Shown here in pieces: positions 22,627-33,272 of a stretch of DNA of 64,000 nucleotides. Under the pieces are notes generated by a model. That model did not search any database. It was not told the DNA's origin and saw only the letters and a program-made list of their open reading frames with translations. The DNA comes from Ichthyophis bannanicus (Eukaryota; Chordata; Amphibia; Gymnophiona; Ichthyophiidae). Within the stretch, counting starts at the first letter, position 1. The number at the start of each line of letters is the position of its first letter. The translations under genes and the position numbers were made by a program. The stretch is taken from positions 396,943,440 to 397,007,439 of the forward strand of contig CM066039.1 of the NCBI GenBank assembly GCA_033557465.1, written 5' to 3'.

Positions 22627-23323
22627 AGGTCTCCAGTTTAGCATGTCTGGATGTCTGATCCGGACATCCAGACCCACTAAACAGCTGGAGCCCTCTGGCG
22701 GCAGCAGAGTTCTCCACACATATTGGCCTCTTGTGCGGGGAGCTCTGTTTGTGGGCAGGAGGAGGTGGGCTGGGGGAGGAGCGAGGGCAGGCAGCAGGCA
22801 GGGCTGCGACCCCGGATGTACAGGGCTGATTCTGAGGTCAGTCCTGTACATCCGGGGTCACACAGTTAGACGGGGGACTTGTCTAGCTGTGTCCAGGGTG
22901 ACTTATTCCATGGAATAAGTTCCCCCGGACACAGGTAGACAACAGAGGCCGGCAGAGACCGACAGGTGACGGGTGCAGGGGGTTCCCTGTAGCCCAACCC
23001 TGGCCACAGAAGGCCAGATCAGGTGTCAGGCTGCAGGGAAATCTTCTTGGTGGCGGCTGGTGATCGTGGCACCTGAATGGAGCCACAGTGCCATGGCAAC
23101 AGGACGCTGTGGCACTGCAGCTCCATTCAGGAGCCTGGCTGAGTTAGCTGGGTAGGTGCTGGATGGGTGGGGCCCGGCCTACACGTCCAAGCCGGTAGAC
23201 CAGATTCTGATCCCATGGGCACGTCTAGCCCCTGCGAGATCGGAATGGGTGCTACCACTGCACGCCCCGATTTTTGACCAGCCATACAAGGGCAGGATAT
23301 CTACAACTGAACTGGCCCCTCAA
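22627..23323. mobile_element. Unclassified hairpin-chain insert
   Basis: GC-rich segment that breaks a CR1 between TTTTTTTCACT and CTCAAC...TAATCAAACTCTGG, which are adjacent in other CR1 copies here. It is made of consecutive inverted repeats, given in a separate entry. Its two ends show a weak inverted match (AGGTCTCCAGTTTAG against AGGGGCCAGTTCAG on the other strand). No transposase and no clear target-site duplication are seen. A non-autonomous DNA transposon is possible. Confidence 0.55.
22632..23131. repeat. Chain of six inverted repeats
   Basis: Stems: 22645-22673 (GTCTGGATGTC, perfect, extended by weaker arms to 22632-22689); 22699-22748 (CAGAGTTCTCC with GGGGAGCTCTG); 22808-22859 (about 22 bp with one mismatch, core CCCCGGATGTACAGG); 22879-22942 (TTGTCTAGCTGTGTCC with GGACACAGGTAGACAA, around the perfect palindrome at 22901-22920); 22982-23041 (TTCCCTGTAGCC with GGCTGCAGGGAA); 23072-23131 (CCTGAATGGAG with CTCCATTCAGG). 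Confidence 0.85.
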
Positions 23324-23516
23324 CATCTAATCAAACTCTGGAATTCGTTAGCTGAGGATGTAGTAAACGCTTTCAGTGTAGCTGGGTTCAAAACAGGTTT
23401 GGATGAGTTCTTAGAGGAAAAGTCCATTTACCATTGTTAAAGAGGACTGGGGAAATCCACTGCTTACTCTTGGGACAAGCAATATGTAATGTGTATACCT
23501 TTGGGTACTCTTCAGG

Positions 23517-23877
23517 CACTGTTCCCTCTAAGCTGTGCGCGTGCACACACCTCACCGAGCGAGCGCACATACATTACAACAGAGCGCTCAAAAATTATGG
23601 CTCTGATTCTGATAGAAAACACAGACGTCTTAAAATTTAAAAGTTATGATTTGTATTTACTAGAAATTTCCCACTTCATTTAGTAATCGTCTATTTTCAT
23701 TTAATTTGATTAAAATCAGTGTGGTGTACATACTGTATTCTGACGTGTAGTCAAATTTTAAAGTATATAACTCCAAGTGTCGTTATGTGGTGCACAAAAA
23801 TTTAACCTTCCTTCAAAAGCTGCACACAGCTGATATTTTATGCGCACACAGCCTACAGAAAATTAGAGGGAACATTG
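23517..23877. mobile_element. hAT-like MITE
   Basis: Non-coding, 361 bp. Inverted ends CACTGTTCCCTCTAA and TTAGAGGGAACATTG match except one base. Flanking 8-mers TCTTCAGG (23509) and TCTACAGG (23878) look like an 8-bp target duplication with one change; hAT elements duplicate 8 bp. It is inserted in the CR1 3' UTR. Confidence 0.85.
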
Positions 23878-24298
23878 TCTACAGGTATTTGATACCTGGA
23901 ATGGCCACTGTTGGAAGCAGGATACTGGACTTGACGGACCCTTGGTCTAATCCAATATGGCATATCTTATGTTCTTATGGGGTTGTGGCTTTTGTGTAGA
24001 TGTCACAAGAGTTTCAGAGCCCCAGAAATCCTCCTGTAAATGTTGCTAATGGGTGAACAATCTATGGTATCCCAAAACATAATCACTTGCTAAACACATT
24101 GGTTTGTTATGACTTTTCCTTTGATTCTGTAAACATTAAAAAATAAAATAAAATAAAATACACCGGGGGGCGGAGCCTGATGTCCAGCGGGTCAGACGCT
24201 TCGCGCTGAAGCTCCCGAGAGGCCTACTCAGAATCCTGACTTAATACCTACATAAACTTAATATTTTGCTCCGAACTTACCGGGGTGCCTCGGGGGGG

Positions 24299-25147
24299 AT
24301 GGCGGCCCACAAACCAGCGCGCTTGGACTTCGGGTCTCCCTCTTCTTCACACGGAAAACGCTCCAAAACTGAGTTGTCTTCCCCACAAAAGATGGTTCCA
24401 CTTCGGGAAAACCCCGAAATGCAACAGGAGATCTTGGAGGAAATCCGCGGTGTGAAGGAACTGGTACAGTCCAACGGAGAAGCGCTCCGAGCCATGCGAG
24501 AAGATTTCGGTATGCTTCAGGACCGGCTTGAAGGTCTTTCACTACGGCAGGACAACATGGCGGGGGTCCTCGACTCGCACGCGGTGCGCTTGGTGAAACT
24601 GGACAAGGCTGAGCGTCAGATACAGAATCTTCAAAAAGAGTTAGAGGATAGCAATAATCGAGCCCGTCGCAACAATGTAAGGCTCATTGGCGTACCGGAG
24701 GGGGCGGAAGCAGGAGATATAAGAGAATTCCTGGTCAAAACTCTTCCCTCCTTGCTGAAGATCACTTTTCACAGAGATCTGGAAATTGACCGGGCACATC
24801 GTGTTCCTACCAACATGGCGCTCAATCGGACGACCCCCCGGCCTATCATCTTTCGCTTACTGAGATATCAGCAAGTTGAGCAAATTCTAAATGCTGCCCG
24901 GGCGAATCATCATCTGGAGTTTGAAAGTCATAAAGTCTCCTTCTTCCCTGACTTGGCGAAGCCCACAGTTGACCGTCGGAAGAGACTCCTTGCTTTTCGA
25001 CCTAGACTTCAACAGCTACAGGCTCGCTTTGGCCTATTGTATCCAGCGAAGCTCAGAGTGACTCTCCATAACCAAACTAGAACCTTCGAAGATCCTGATC
25101 TGCTAGCAACATTTTTAGATTCCAAAGAAGCAGACCAGATGCGCTAA
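24299..25147 (+). CDS. L1 ORF1 protein, intact frame
   Basis: RNA-binding chaperone of L1, needed in cis for the retrotransposition particle. 282 residues from the Met at 24299, which has a G-rich context; an upstream in-frame Met at 24266 is possible. A basic N-terminal end is followed by a long coiled coil (about residues 40-125, with ILEEIRGVKELVQSNGEALR and LDKAERQIQNLQKELE). Next is an RRM-like part opening RARRNNVRLIGVPEG, then EIDRAHRV and a C-terminal domain (RPIIFRLLRYQQVEQIL, RKRLLAFRPRLQQLQ). No stop or shift is seen. Confidence 0.87.
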   Translation: MAAHKPARLDFGSPSSSHGKRSKTELSSPQKMVPLRENPEMQQEILEEIRGVKELVQSNGEALRAMREDFGMLQDRLEGLSLRQDNMAGVLDSHAVRLVKLDKAERQIQNLQKELEDSNNRARRNNVRLIGVPEGAEAGDIREFLVKTLPSLLKITFHRDLEIDRAHRVPTNMALNRTTPRPIIFRLLRYQQVEQILNAARANHHLEFESHKVSFFPDLAKPTVDRRKRLLAFRPRLQQLQARFGLLYPAKLRVTLHNQTRTFEDPDLLATFLDSKEADQMR

Positions 25148-25578
25148 TCCAACAACTTGGATCTGTAATCCGCCGGATCTGCCCGCCATTTTGAATGGCC
25201 CGACGCGGTGATCACAGCCTGGAACAGAGACTGCCTGGACTTTTCTTTCTTTCTATATATAACTTTCTTGGTCTCCTTTCCCTCCATGATGTGCACCTCG
25301 GTTGGATTCGGAGCACGCACAGTTATACAGGTTATCTATTTCAATTTAGGCCTTCTCTGGGGTTTCTCCCCGCAGACATATGGTCGCCAGCAATTTCTGG
25401 GGTTCTGCTTCTTCTCTAATGCACTTCGGTGCTTATTTTTTTATATGGGGCGCTTCATTGTTTTGCATTAGCTTACTTTTTATCATGTCATGTGTACAGC
25501 CATATACAGTTAATATGAGGGTCATTGCGCAATTATGTGCGTTATCATGTTCTTTCTCAGAATTTTTAACCCTTCTGA

Positions 25579-26679
25579 ATGGCCTTATGTAAGATCTTAT
25601 CACTGAACGTAAAAGGCATCAATAGTCCAATCAAACGAAAGAAAATCCTTAGCTATCTTAATCATGAACATGCTGATTTAGTGTTTCTTCAGGAAACGCA
25701 TTTAAACTCCGTTGAAACACTGAAACTTAATGCTAAGCCTTACATGGTGGCTGCCTACTCTCCCGCCGTTTCCAAACGGTGTGGGGTAGCCATCTTGGTT
25801 AAGAAGTCTTTGCAAGCTACTGTAATGGATACTAGTTCTGATAAGGAGGGTAGATGGGCCCGTGCACACCTTAAGGTTGGAGATAGTGAATTCACGTGTA
25901 TTTGTATTTATGCTCCGAATGTGGATAACCCTGCTTACTATGCAAGTATTGCGCAGTTGGCACAGGCCTCTGCCAATACTCCATTAATACTTGGCGGTGA
26001 TTTCAACCAAGTACTTGATCCTTTGATAGATAGACTGCCGCCTAGGACGAGTGGTCCACCCAGGAGTCTTGATACCCTTACAGCTCTGATGAAAGATCTA
26101 GCGTTAGTAGATATATGGAGGCTGCTTCACCCCTCCGACTTAGAGTTCACCTTTTTCTCAGCCCCCCATCACTCACAATCTAGAATAGATTTTTTTTTTT
26201 TTCTTATCTCCAAAGCACTGATATCCCAAGTGGACATGGCTAGGATCCATCCTCTCCATATTTCAGATCATGCTGCCATATCTTTCTCATTACATGTCAC
26301 TACGCAAGGTGAACATCCCCGTGCTTGGTTTTTTGATAGATCCCTACTAGACCAAAAAGATTTTCAGGTTGACATAAAGGCCGCTATCCAAGACTACTTT
26401 CATTTTAATTCACCCCATGACACTGCGAGCTGGGCTTGGTGGGAGGGTTTCAAGGCGTCCATCCGTGCAACTATAACTAGCTATCAAATTCGACAGGGGG
26501 AACAAAGAAAGCAACATTTACTGATTCTAGAACAACAGATACAAGCTGGCATGTCTGTCTCTACAGTAAATATGAGCAAATACCTCGTATGTCAGCCTCT
26601 TCCGCTCAGACCCCCCACCACTTGTCTAAATGGAAGATGCTCAACGACTATGTTCAAACTGCTAAATGCTCTCATTTGA
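25579..26679 (+). CDS. L1 ORF2, endonuclease only (RT deleted)
   Basis: 366 codons. Residues 1-240 form the apurinic/apyrimidinic endonuclease that nicks target DNA: LSLNVKGINSPIKRKKIL at the start, LVFLQETHL (catalytic Glu), IYAPN, ILGGDFNQVLDP, SRIDFFFFL and HISDHAAISF (catalytic Asp-His). After about residue 330 (EQQIQAGMSVSTVN) the frame passes straight to a short unrelated-looking tail ending in KLLNALI. Normal L1 ORF2 is over 1,200 residues, so RT and the C-terminal zinc region are missing. A T-run near 26190 codes the FFFFL stretch. The deletion junction is inferred near 26570. Confidence 0.85.
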   Translation: MALCKILSLNVKGINSPIKRKKILSYLNHEHADLVFLQETHLNSVETLKLNAKPYMVAAYSPAVSKRCGVAILVKKSLQATVMDTSSDKEGRWARAHLKVGDSEFTCICIYAPNVDNPAYYASIAQLAQASANTPLILGGDFNQVLDPLIDRLPPRTSGPPRSLDTLTALMKDLALVDIWRLLHPSDLEFTFFSAPHHSQSRIDFFFFLISKALISQVDMARIHPLHISDHAAISFSLHVTTQGEHPRAWFFDRSLLDQKDFQVDIKAAIQDYFHFNSPHDTASWAWWEGFKASIRATITSYQIRQGEQRKQHLLILEQQIQAGMSVSTVNMSKYLVCQPLPLRPPTTCLNGRCSTTMFKLLNALI

Positions 26680-27304
26680 CTGTTTAAATCTGTGTTAATC
26701 TCTGTCACATGATCATCCTGTATCGTAGATACTATTTCCGTTTGTTTTGATGTACAATAACTGTTTGTAAGCGCTTATATGATGATACTTATCAGCTTAG
26801 AGAAGAAGCATAGGGGTGGGGGGTAATTGGGGTTGCTTTTCCTTATTGTATGCTTGTATTTGTTTCCTTTGGTGTGTTGTTTCTTTTTGCTTGTTGTAAA
26901 ATGAAAATAAAAGTTTAAAAAAAAAAATAAAAAAAAAAATACACCACCACCTACGAAGAGGATATATCTTTGGGTGGGGATGAGTAGTGGGATTGCAGCG
27001 CGCATGCACGGTCCTCTTCCCGCCCAAGGGCACCATCTTGCTCAGTCTCCCTTTTTCTGCGGAGCCCTTCGGACGCACATCCTCGTCCCTCAGAAAAAAA
27101 ACGTTTGTGTCTTTGGCCTTCTAGCCTTTTCTCTGGTAGCACCGGTCCTCTTCCATCCTCCCCTTCGCTCCTGCTCCGCTTGTGGGCCAGGGGATTCCTT
27201 ATTTTTCTCATTTTTGTGTTTTTCCTTTTGGGCCCTTTTCATGCCCTTTTTTTTTCTCCAACCGCTGGCCTCGAGGGTTTTTGACCTTGCAGGGGCCCTT
27301 TTTG

Positions 27305-29120
27305 CTCCTATGGCCACCGGCTTCAAAAAGTGTGACAGATGCTCCAAAAGCGTCGCTCATGGACACCCACGACTGCTGTCTATGGTGTCTGGGGGCTGAC
27401 CAAAACACGGAGCTCTGCTCGGGTTTGTAAGAATGTCCGGTAAGGCCCTGCTAAGCCACAAGCAAAAGTCCAATGACATTTTCCACAAGGCAGCCCCAGG
27501 GTCTCCGGTGGCACCTTGCCCTGCTGATCCACCGCTTGCAGAGTCCCCCACAATGACCCCGTGCCCCAGGCGTCACTCTGATCAGGGTTCGCCCGAGGTC
27601 GAGGTCTTCTTTTGCCGCTCCAAGTCGCTGTCTGTCGGGAGCTCCAGACAAGCGTGAGCGGTCTCGTGCTCATTCCCTTAGCCCTCCCTGGTGTTCCCGA
27701 GGGTCTGACAAGGAGCGGCCTCGAAAGGTACCTTGTGCAGACACGGAGGCCTCCGGCGATGGCACCCGGTCTCCTGAGAGTTGTCCTGGTGAGGACCCCC
27801 TCTTCTCCACGCCAGACCCGGTAACACCAGCTTCTGCATCACAGGGACCCACTCTTGAGTGGGAGTCCCGTATGCTGGCACTGGAGTACAACGTTTCTGT
27901 CTTCCTAGCTTCCCAGCATGGCTGGCTCGCACCCCAAGACCGAGGGTCACCCAACTGGGGTCCCGAAAACTGCCTTGGAAACCTCTGAAAGCCGTGGGCC
28001 TCGCGAGGGTCCTTGGCACCGGTCTCGCTCACCATCCCGTGGTTGAGGTCTTCCAGGGCCAGTGCCTCCGGCTCCAAGTGAGCCTTGACCACTGGACGCA
28101 GGGATCAGCCCAACTCAGAGTCCTTCTCGGGCTGGGAATTGGATGGGGACACTTCCCTGGAGACCCGCACCCATAAGGATCTCCTCTGTCCCATCCCCGC
28201 CCACCTCACAAAGGCGGTTACCTTCTGAGGACGACACCTTCCTGGTGTTTGTGCAGGAAATGGCTCAGGCCCTCAATCTGCCTACACAGACTGAGAAGGA
28301 GCCGAGGGCAGAGGAATTGACATCTTGTAGTGTGAGTCTCCCAGGGAGTCTTACAGTTCCGGTACCATCCATCCTATCCCAGCAGCTCCTCTGCATGTGG
28401 GAAGCACCCGCCTCGGTCCCTATTGTCAATAAAAGACTCGATGCCATGTATAGGATCCAGCGCTGCCTGGGGTTTCAGAAGACCCAATTTCCTCATACCT
28501 CCATGATAGTCTAATCTACGATGTGGCAACAGAAGAGCCCAAAGTCACACTCTTCAGTCCTGCCTTTTAGGGAATCCCGTGCCCTTGACACCCTCGGGCG
28601 CAAGGTTTACCAGGGATCCATGCTGGCGTGCCACATCCAAGCATACCAACTGTACATGGGTATGTTTCTTCGCGACCTCACCAAAGAGCTCGGCAGTTTT
28701 TCCACGGGTCTTGGTGAGGAGCACCTTCTCAGGTTCCAGAACCTCCTGAGGTCAGTTGCAGACTGCTCAAAATGACTTTCCTGTGCTGCATATGACGGGT
28801 TTGAGTCTTCCGCCCATGTGGCAGAGGCTGGCATTGGGGCCTGACGCCAGGCATGGCTCTAGTCTTTGGACCTGGAACAGTGGGTCCAGGAGAAGCTCCT
28901 GGATGTTCCTTGCCTCGGCAAGCAGCTGTTTGGCAAGCCCATGGAAGACAAGGCGAGTGAGATTGAGACGGCATTCATCACTCGCGTCCGTCTCTCACAC
29001 ACAACCTCCTCTCTTCCATGGAAGAAGCAGCACAGCAAAAAGCCTTTCTTCCAGAGGAAAAGGTTCCCCTATTAGGGATATCCACCAAATCCTCCTACCA
29101 TTGTGCCAATGACCAGCGCT
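27305..29120 (+). pseudogene. DIRS copy C gag-like remnant
   Basis: Starts near the Met at 27310 (TGFKKCDRCSKSVAH). The family Cys cluster continues in a second frame as THDCCLWCLGADQN. A Ser/Pro/Arg-rich middle part follows. The conserved C-terminal half lies near 28240-29075: EMAQALNLPTQTE, PVPSILSQQLLCMWEAP, RLDAMYRIQRCLGFQKTQFPH, LDTLGRKVYQGSMLA and CLGKQLFGKPM. At least four frame changes. Confidence 0.78.
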
Positions 29121-29317
29121 CAGGACAAAGGGGGGAGCTCAGGGTCACCGGAAACCCAAGGGACCCAAGACCCAACCACCAGTGCCACCCCAGCCAGCCC
29201 CAGGGTTTTGATGCTGAAAGCATAGCCTCTCGCCTCCCAGGGGCACTTCTGTCTGTGGGAGGATGCCTGTCTCTTTTCGCCCCCAAATAGGCACCCATTA
29301 CATCGGACACCTGGGTC

Positions 29318-30050
29318 TTGCAGGTGATCCAGGACAGGTATCGTCTTCATCTAGACAGACTCCCACCTCCCTTCTCCCCAGCAGAGCTTACTCGGCTTCC
29401 CTCGCACCAGGCTTGCTTGCAGCAAGAGCTGAACAACCTCCTCGGTCAATGGGCAGTCAAGAGTTCCACTGCACCTCCAAGGTTGGGGGTTTTACTCCCC
29501 ATACTTCCTCCTTCCGAAGAGGATGGGGGGCCTGTGCCCCATCCTCGAACGCAGGAATCTGAGCAAGTTTCTGGTGTGGGAGAAGTTCAAAATGCTATCA
29601 CTTGGCGTCCTGCTGCCCTGCTTCTGGCAGGGCGATTGGCTATGCTCCTTGAATCTCAGATGCCAATGCCCATTCCTGTCCACCCCAAGCATAGGAAGTA
29701 CTTATGTTGCAGGGTGCAGGAAGAGCACTTCCAGTACAGAGTGCTCCCCTTCAGGCTTGCATCTGCCTCGTGAGTCTCAACCAAGTGCCTGCCAGCGGCC
29801 ATGGCCCACCTCCAGCTGCAGGGAATAACCGTCTACCCTTACCTAGACAACTGAATCATCTTGGGCACATCGGCGGAGGAGGCTCACCTCTCAGCATCGT
29901 GCACAGTTCTCCTCCTCGAGCACCTCATTTTCTTAATCAACTACAAGTCCCACCTCAAACCAGTGCAGACCCTGGAGTTCATTGGCGCTCTTCTCAACAC
30001 AGAATGTGCGACCACCTTTCTCCCTCGAGCACACGTGGATTGGCTCCGTG
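29318..30050 (+). pseudogene. DIRS copy C reverse transcriptase remnant
   Basis: QVIQDRYRLHLDRLPPP opens it. Later words are VQEEHFQYRVLPFRLASAS near 29710-29770 and ITVYPYLDN near 29830-29855, where the catalytic box YLDDW of copies B and E is changed to YLDN followed by a stop. Then LIFLINYKSHLKPVQTLEFIGALLNTE near 29925. Stops near 29772 and 29853 break it. Confidence 0.78.
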
Positions 30051-30990
30051 CTCTAGCCACCGAGGTCCAAGGCTGGCCCAACGTCTCAGCGCGGGCCATG
30101 CTGCGTCTCCTGGAGCACATGTCTTCGACTGTCCATATCGTTCCCCATGCTCGCATGCACATGCTCGCAGCTCAATGGTGTCTTAGAGTGCAATGGACCC
30201 TTGCCTCGGGCCCCATCCGGGTGTCTCGCAGCCTATTTGAGTCCCTAGTCTGGTGGCAGAACCCCCAGAGCCCCCTTCGGGGCATGTCTTTCCAGACTTG
30301 ACAGCACGAGCTCGTCTTGATGACAGACACCTCGCTGTTGGGCTGGGGAGCCCACTGCGAGACTCAGCACCCAGGGGCTGTGGTCACCTAAGGAATCTCA
30401 GCAGCAGATCAACCTGTTCGAACTTAGAGTGGTCCAGCTGGCCCTGAAGGTCTTCGAGTACCACCTGAGGGGCAAGTCAGTGCTCATGCAGACCAACAAC
30501 AGGGTTGCGATGTTCTACATAAACAAGGAGGGGGCACTGGCTCCTGCCTCCTCTTTTTGGGAGGCAGTCCTCCTTTGCTCCTTCGCCGTATGCAGAGGCA
30601 TGACGCTGAGGGCGGTCTACCTTCCGGGCCAGGACAACCTTCTCGCAGACACTCAGCAGGCTCCTTCGCCCACACGAGTGGTGCTTGAGTCCAGAGGTGG
30701 TTCACCACCTGTTCCGCAGCTGGGGGACTCCATCCATCGACCTGTTTACCAGCCCAGCAAACGCGCATCTTCCCCACTTCTGCAGGCTGTTACCGTACCC
30801 GAGCAGGGTGGCCCCAGATGCATTCCTCCTGAACTGGACCTCCGGGCTTCTGTATGCATACCCTCCCACTCCCCTCCTAGCGAGGACCCTACACAAGATC
30901 CAGCGCGACCGAGCTTCTGTGAGTCTCATGGCTCCTTTGTGGCCTTGACAACCCTGGTCCCGGTTCTACTCTGGCTCTCTTCGGAGCCTC
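30050..30990 (+). pseudogene. DIRS copy C RNase H remnant
   Basis: RLLEHMSSTVHIVPHARMHMLAAQW near 30105, TDTSLLGWGAHCETQHPG near 30320 (Ser/Thr change at the DAS box), LFELRVVQLALKVFEYHL near 30415, TNNRVAMFYINKEGALAPA near 30490 (Asp changed to Asn) and GTPSIDLFTSPANAHLPHFC near 30725. Changed acidic residues and frameshifts make it inactive. Confidence 0.78.
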
Positions 30991-31079
30991 TGGTCCCCCT
31001 CGGCAGTGCCCCAGGTCTGCTAATGCAGTAGGAGGGATGGGTGCTTCACCCAAACTTGGTCTCGCTATCCCTGACAGCC

Positions 31080-31733
31080 TGGCGACTGAATGGGTCTCTT
31101 TAGTCTCACTGCATCTCCCAGAGGAGATCGAGGACATCCTCCTCTCATCGAGGAAGTCCTCATGTTGAAGGACTCAACGAGGTCGGCCTATGCCCTGAAG
31201 TGACGGCGGTTCGCAGTCTGGTGCTCCTTTGCACCCACTCCAAGTTCCTACCGAAGGTTGTCTCGGATTTCCACCTCAATCAGGAGGAAAGGTTGTCTCG
31301 GATTTCCACCTCAATCAGGAGGTGGTCTTGCCAACTTTCTTCCCAAGACCTCACGCCGACCGGGCATCAGAGGTCCTGCATACACTCGTCTGCAATAGGG
31401 CTCTCACCTTCTATCTGCAGCGCACCTAGAGTCATCACAAGTCTGACCAGCTCTTCATCGCCTACAATCCCAACTGTCTGGGGGTGGCGGACTGCATCAC
31501 CTTCGCTCAGGCAAAGGCAGGCACCCCACTGGATCGTCGGGTCACTGCGCACAGCGTCCGCACTAAGGCAGCTCGGTGGCTTTGCTGTGCTCGGTGCCTC
31601 TGACGGACATCTGCTGGGCTGCGATCTGGTCTTCAGAGAATACCTTCATTTCGCACTACTGCCTGGAGAGGAAGTCCCGCTGGGACAGTGCATTCAGCCA
31701 GGCTGTACTCCATAGTCTGTTCGGGGTATAAGC
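31080..31733 (+). pseudogene. DIRS copy C tyrosine recombinase, large deletion
   Basis: LPEEIEDILLSSRKS near 31110 opens it. The segment carrying the first catalytic Arg (TSARRISEL in copy A) is absent: text jumps to LCTHSKFLPKVV near 31225. Then VLPTFFPRPHADRASEVLHTLVCNRALTFYLQRT near 31325, and the degraded region of the H-x-x-R box (RRVTAHSVRTKAA) near 31540. FAHYCLERKS follows near 31650. A local 35-bp duplication is inside. Confidence 0.75.
31253..31322. repeat. 35-bp tandem duplication in copy C recombinase
   Basis: The phrase GGTTGTCTCGGATTTCCACC ... AATCAGGAGG occurs twice back to back. The other DIRS copies have it once. It is a replication-slip type change that shifts the frame. 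Confidence 0.9.
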
Positions 31734-31867
31734 AACTCCTGCCCTGCAACCCTCCTTCTGTGGCTACCGAGAGCTTGCCCTGAAGGCCCAAGGACTTGGG
31801 CTCCTTTAGACACAGGCTTCTGCTCATGGCCTCGCAGAAATGTTTTTAGCTTACAGGTTTGGTAGCC

Positions 31868-31985
31868 TGTAGCTGGGGAGTCCCATAAGTGAGCACTGAC
31901 TTCCTGCTTGTTCCTGGAGAAAGCGTAGTTACTCACCTATAACAGGTGTTCTCTAAGGACAGCAGGAATCAGTCCTCACTACCCT
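31868..31985 (+). repeat. DIRS copy C internal complementary region
   Basis: Complement of both outer ends side by side (CTGCTTGTTCCTGGAGAA, then AGCGTAGTTACTCACCTATA), as in the other copies. Confidence 0.82.
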
Positions 31986-32064
31986 CCTACCGCCCCTGAA
32001 GAGTTGCAATTTTTTTATCCTTCCCTCACCATCTGCTTAGTAGGGCTCTAGCTCTGGGACCTGA

Positions 32065-32248
32065 CTAAGCAAAATGGCACCCTTGGGCGGGAAGAGGACC
32101 ACGCATACGTGGTAGCAATCCCAAAGGCTTTCTTTGAAAGCTCAGGAATTGCTCCGCACCGGCTCTTTTGGTGCCGATGTCACCAAATAAGTGAGGACTG
32201 ATTCTTGCTGTTCCTGGAGAACACCTGTTACAGGTGAGTAACTACGCT
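32065..32248 (+). repeat. DIRS copy C right inverted terminal repeat
   Basis: Pairs with about 26985-27100 through CTTGGGCGGGAAGAGGACC and its complement. It ends in CAGGTGAGTAACTACGCT. Confidence 0.82.
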
Positions 32249-33272
32249 TTTTAATCTGTCACTTTTCTGTATTTAAATGTTTGTTTTATACAGCTAAGGA
32301 AGGCATCTTTTAGAGGGCATGAGGGAATTGATTGTGTTCCCAGTATGGACCATGAATGGAAAAAGCTGTGGGAAGGTTTTACAGCACAGTGATTTCATTT
32401 TATTTTCTCAATTTATCCCATGTCTATTATAGAATTGCTAGATGAGGCAGAACTTAGACAAAGCATTTAAACTAGAAATACAAAAGCATCACACGTAGGT
32501 ACAAACCATGATCCACCATCATGCTAACAGAGAAGCTTTCAATAATATCTGAAAAGTCCAAGTATCGGAGTGATAGCAACAAAACAAAGGTACGTTGTTC
32601 CAGCTAGATGGTCTAATCGAGAGAGTGTATGCTCAAGTACCGGCCTTGCAAGCCAGAGAGAAGGCACATCAGGAAGCCCTAGTTGACTTGACCACAGGGT
32701 GCAGCTAGGTGCATACAGATGAGACAAAAGAGTTCCACTGAAAAATGTGCAATCAGTGGACTGTACAACGACCTTTAGAACATAAGATATGCCATACTGG
32801 GTCAGACCAAGGTCCATCAAGCCCAGTATTCTGTTTCCAACAGTGGCCAATCTAGGTCATATGTACCTAGCAGTTTCCCCAAGAGACACAAGTTCCACAA
32901 TGCTTGTACAGGGTCAATCAGCTCTTGAACACGCTGCAATGTGAATCCTTCATGGCATTCTCTTATGAGCTAAAATCGTTCTATTTTTGGCCCAAGCAAG
33001 AAGTTATTATAAACCCTATAACATATAAATAAATTGTTAATATAGTAAAACGTGCCTCCTGAGCAAACTGTCCATGCTTCTGAAGATAGTCACACTTCCT
33101 AACCAGCCCCATCTTCATCACCACTTAATTGAACTCTGTTCACAGATTTCAGCTGTGTCCTTTTTTAGGTTCATAGTGATGGGTAGTGTTAATTCTAGAA
33201 ATCTATCCAAATTATGAAGCCATTCAGTACAGTGGCTCAAGTGACCTTACAACTCATCCCTGTCTCCCATAG
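32249..33272 (+). other. LMO4 intron upstream of LIM2 exon
   Basis: No coding sequence recognised. A CR1 3' UTR fragment (-) lies at 32779-32915. The last bases before the exon are pyrimidine-rich with an AG acceptor at 33271-33272 (CCCTGTCTCCCATAG). The earlier LMO4 exons (N-terminus and LIM1) are not seen anywhere upstream in the window. Confidence 0.6.
32779..32915 (-). mobile_element. CR1 3' UTR fragment (-)
   Basis: Complement of the CR1 tail (GAACATAAGATATGCCATAC ... TAGCAGTTTCCCCAAGAGAC), nearly identical to 12868-13000 and 62755-62890. No pol sequence is attached. Confidence 0.88.

Larger units (their letters stand above)
22055..23985 (+). mobile_element. CR1 LINE (+) 3' part with two insertions
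   Basis: 5'-truncated CR1 on +. It carries MKFNVDKCKVMHLGKNNSN-like text near 22075, [11 protein letters not shown] near 22330 and [20 protein letters not shown] near 22424. The tail is at 23900-23985 (GGCATATCTTATGTTCTTAT). It is interrupted by a hairpin-rich segment (22627-23323) and a hAT-like MITE (23517-23877). Confidence 0.8.
24167..26938 (+). mobile_element. L1 LINE lacking reverse transcriptase, with poly(A)
   Basis: Starts at about 24167 with GGGGGGCGGAGCCTGATG. It carries a complete-looking ORF1, the endonuclease part of ORF2, a short ORF2 tail and 3' UTR, and ends in an A-rich tail. AAAATACACC occurs just before the 5' end (24156) and just after the tail (26937), which fits a target-site duplication. 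The RT and Cys-rich parts of ORF2 are absent. It sits between a CR1 and DIRS copy C. Confidence 0.85.
26950..32248 (+). mobile_element. DIRS retrotransposon copy C
   Basis: DIRS of the copy B subfamily. The outer part of its left inverted repeat is missing; recognisable ITR starts near 26985 (GCGCGCATGCACGGTCC). Gag, RT, RNase H, recombinase, internal complementary region and right inverted repeat follow in order. All genes carry stops and shifts. It lies about 1 kb upstream of the first LMO4 exon in the window. Confidence 0.85.

Noticed and set aside
22424..22918. 164-codon frame as a gene
   Set aside because: It starts in CR1 pol and runs into the hairpin-rich insert; the second half is non-coding.
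1..33272. First LMO4 exons (N-terminus and LIM1)
   Set aside because: Looked for LIM1 words such as CAGCGGKI and CRNDYIR upstream on +; none found, so they probably lie outside the window.
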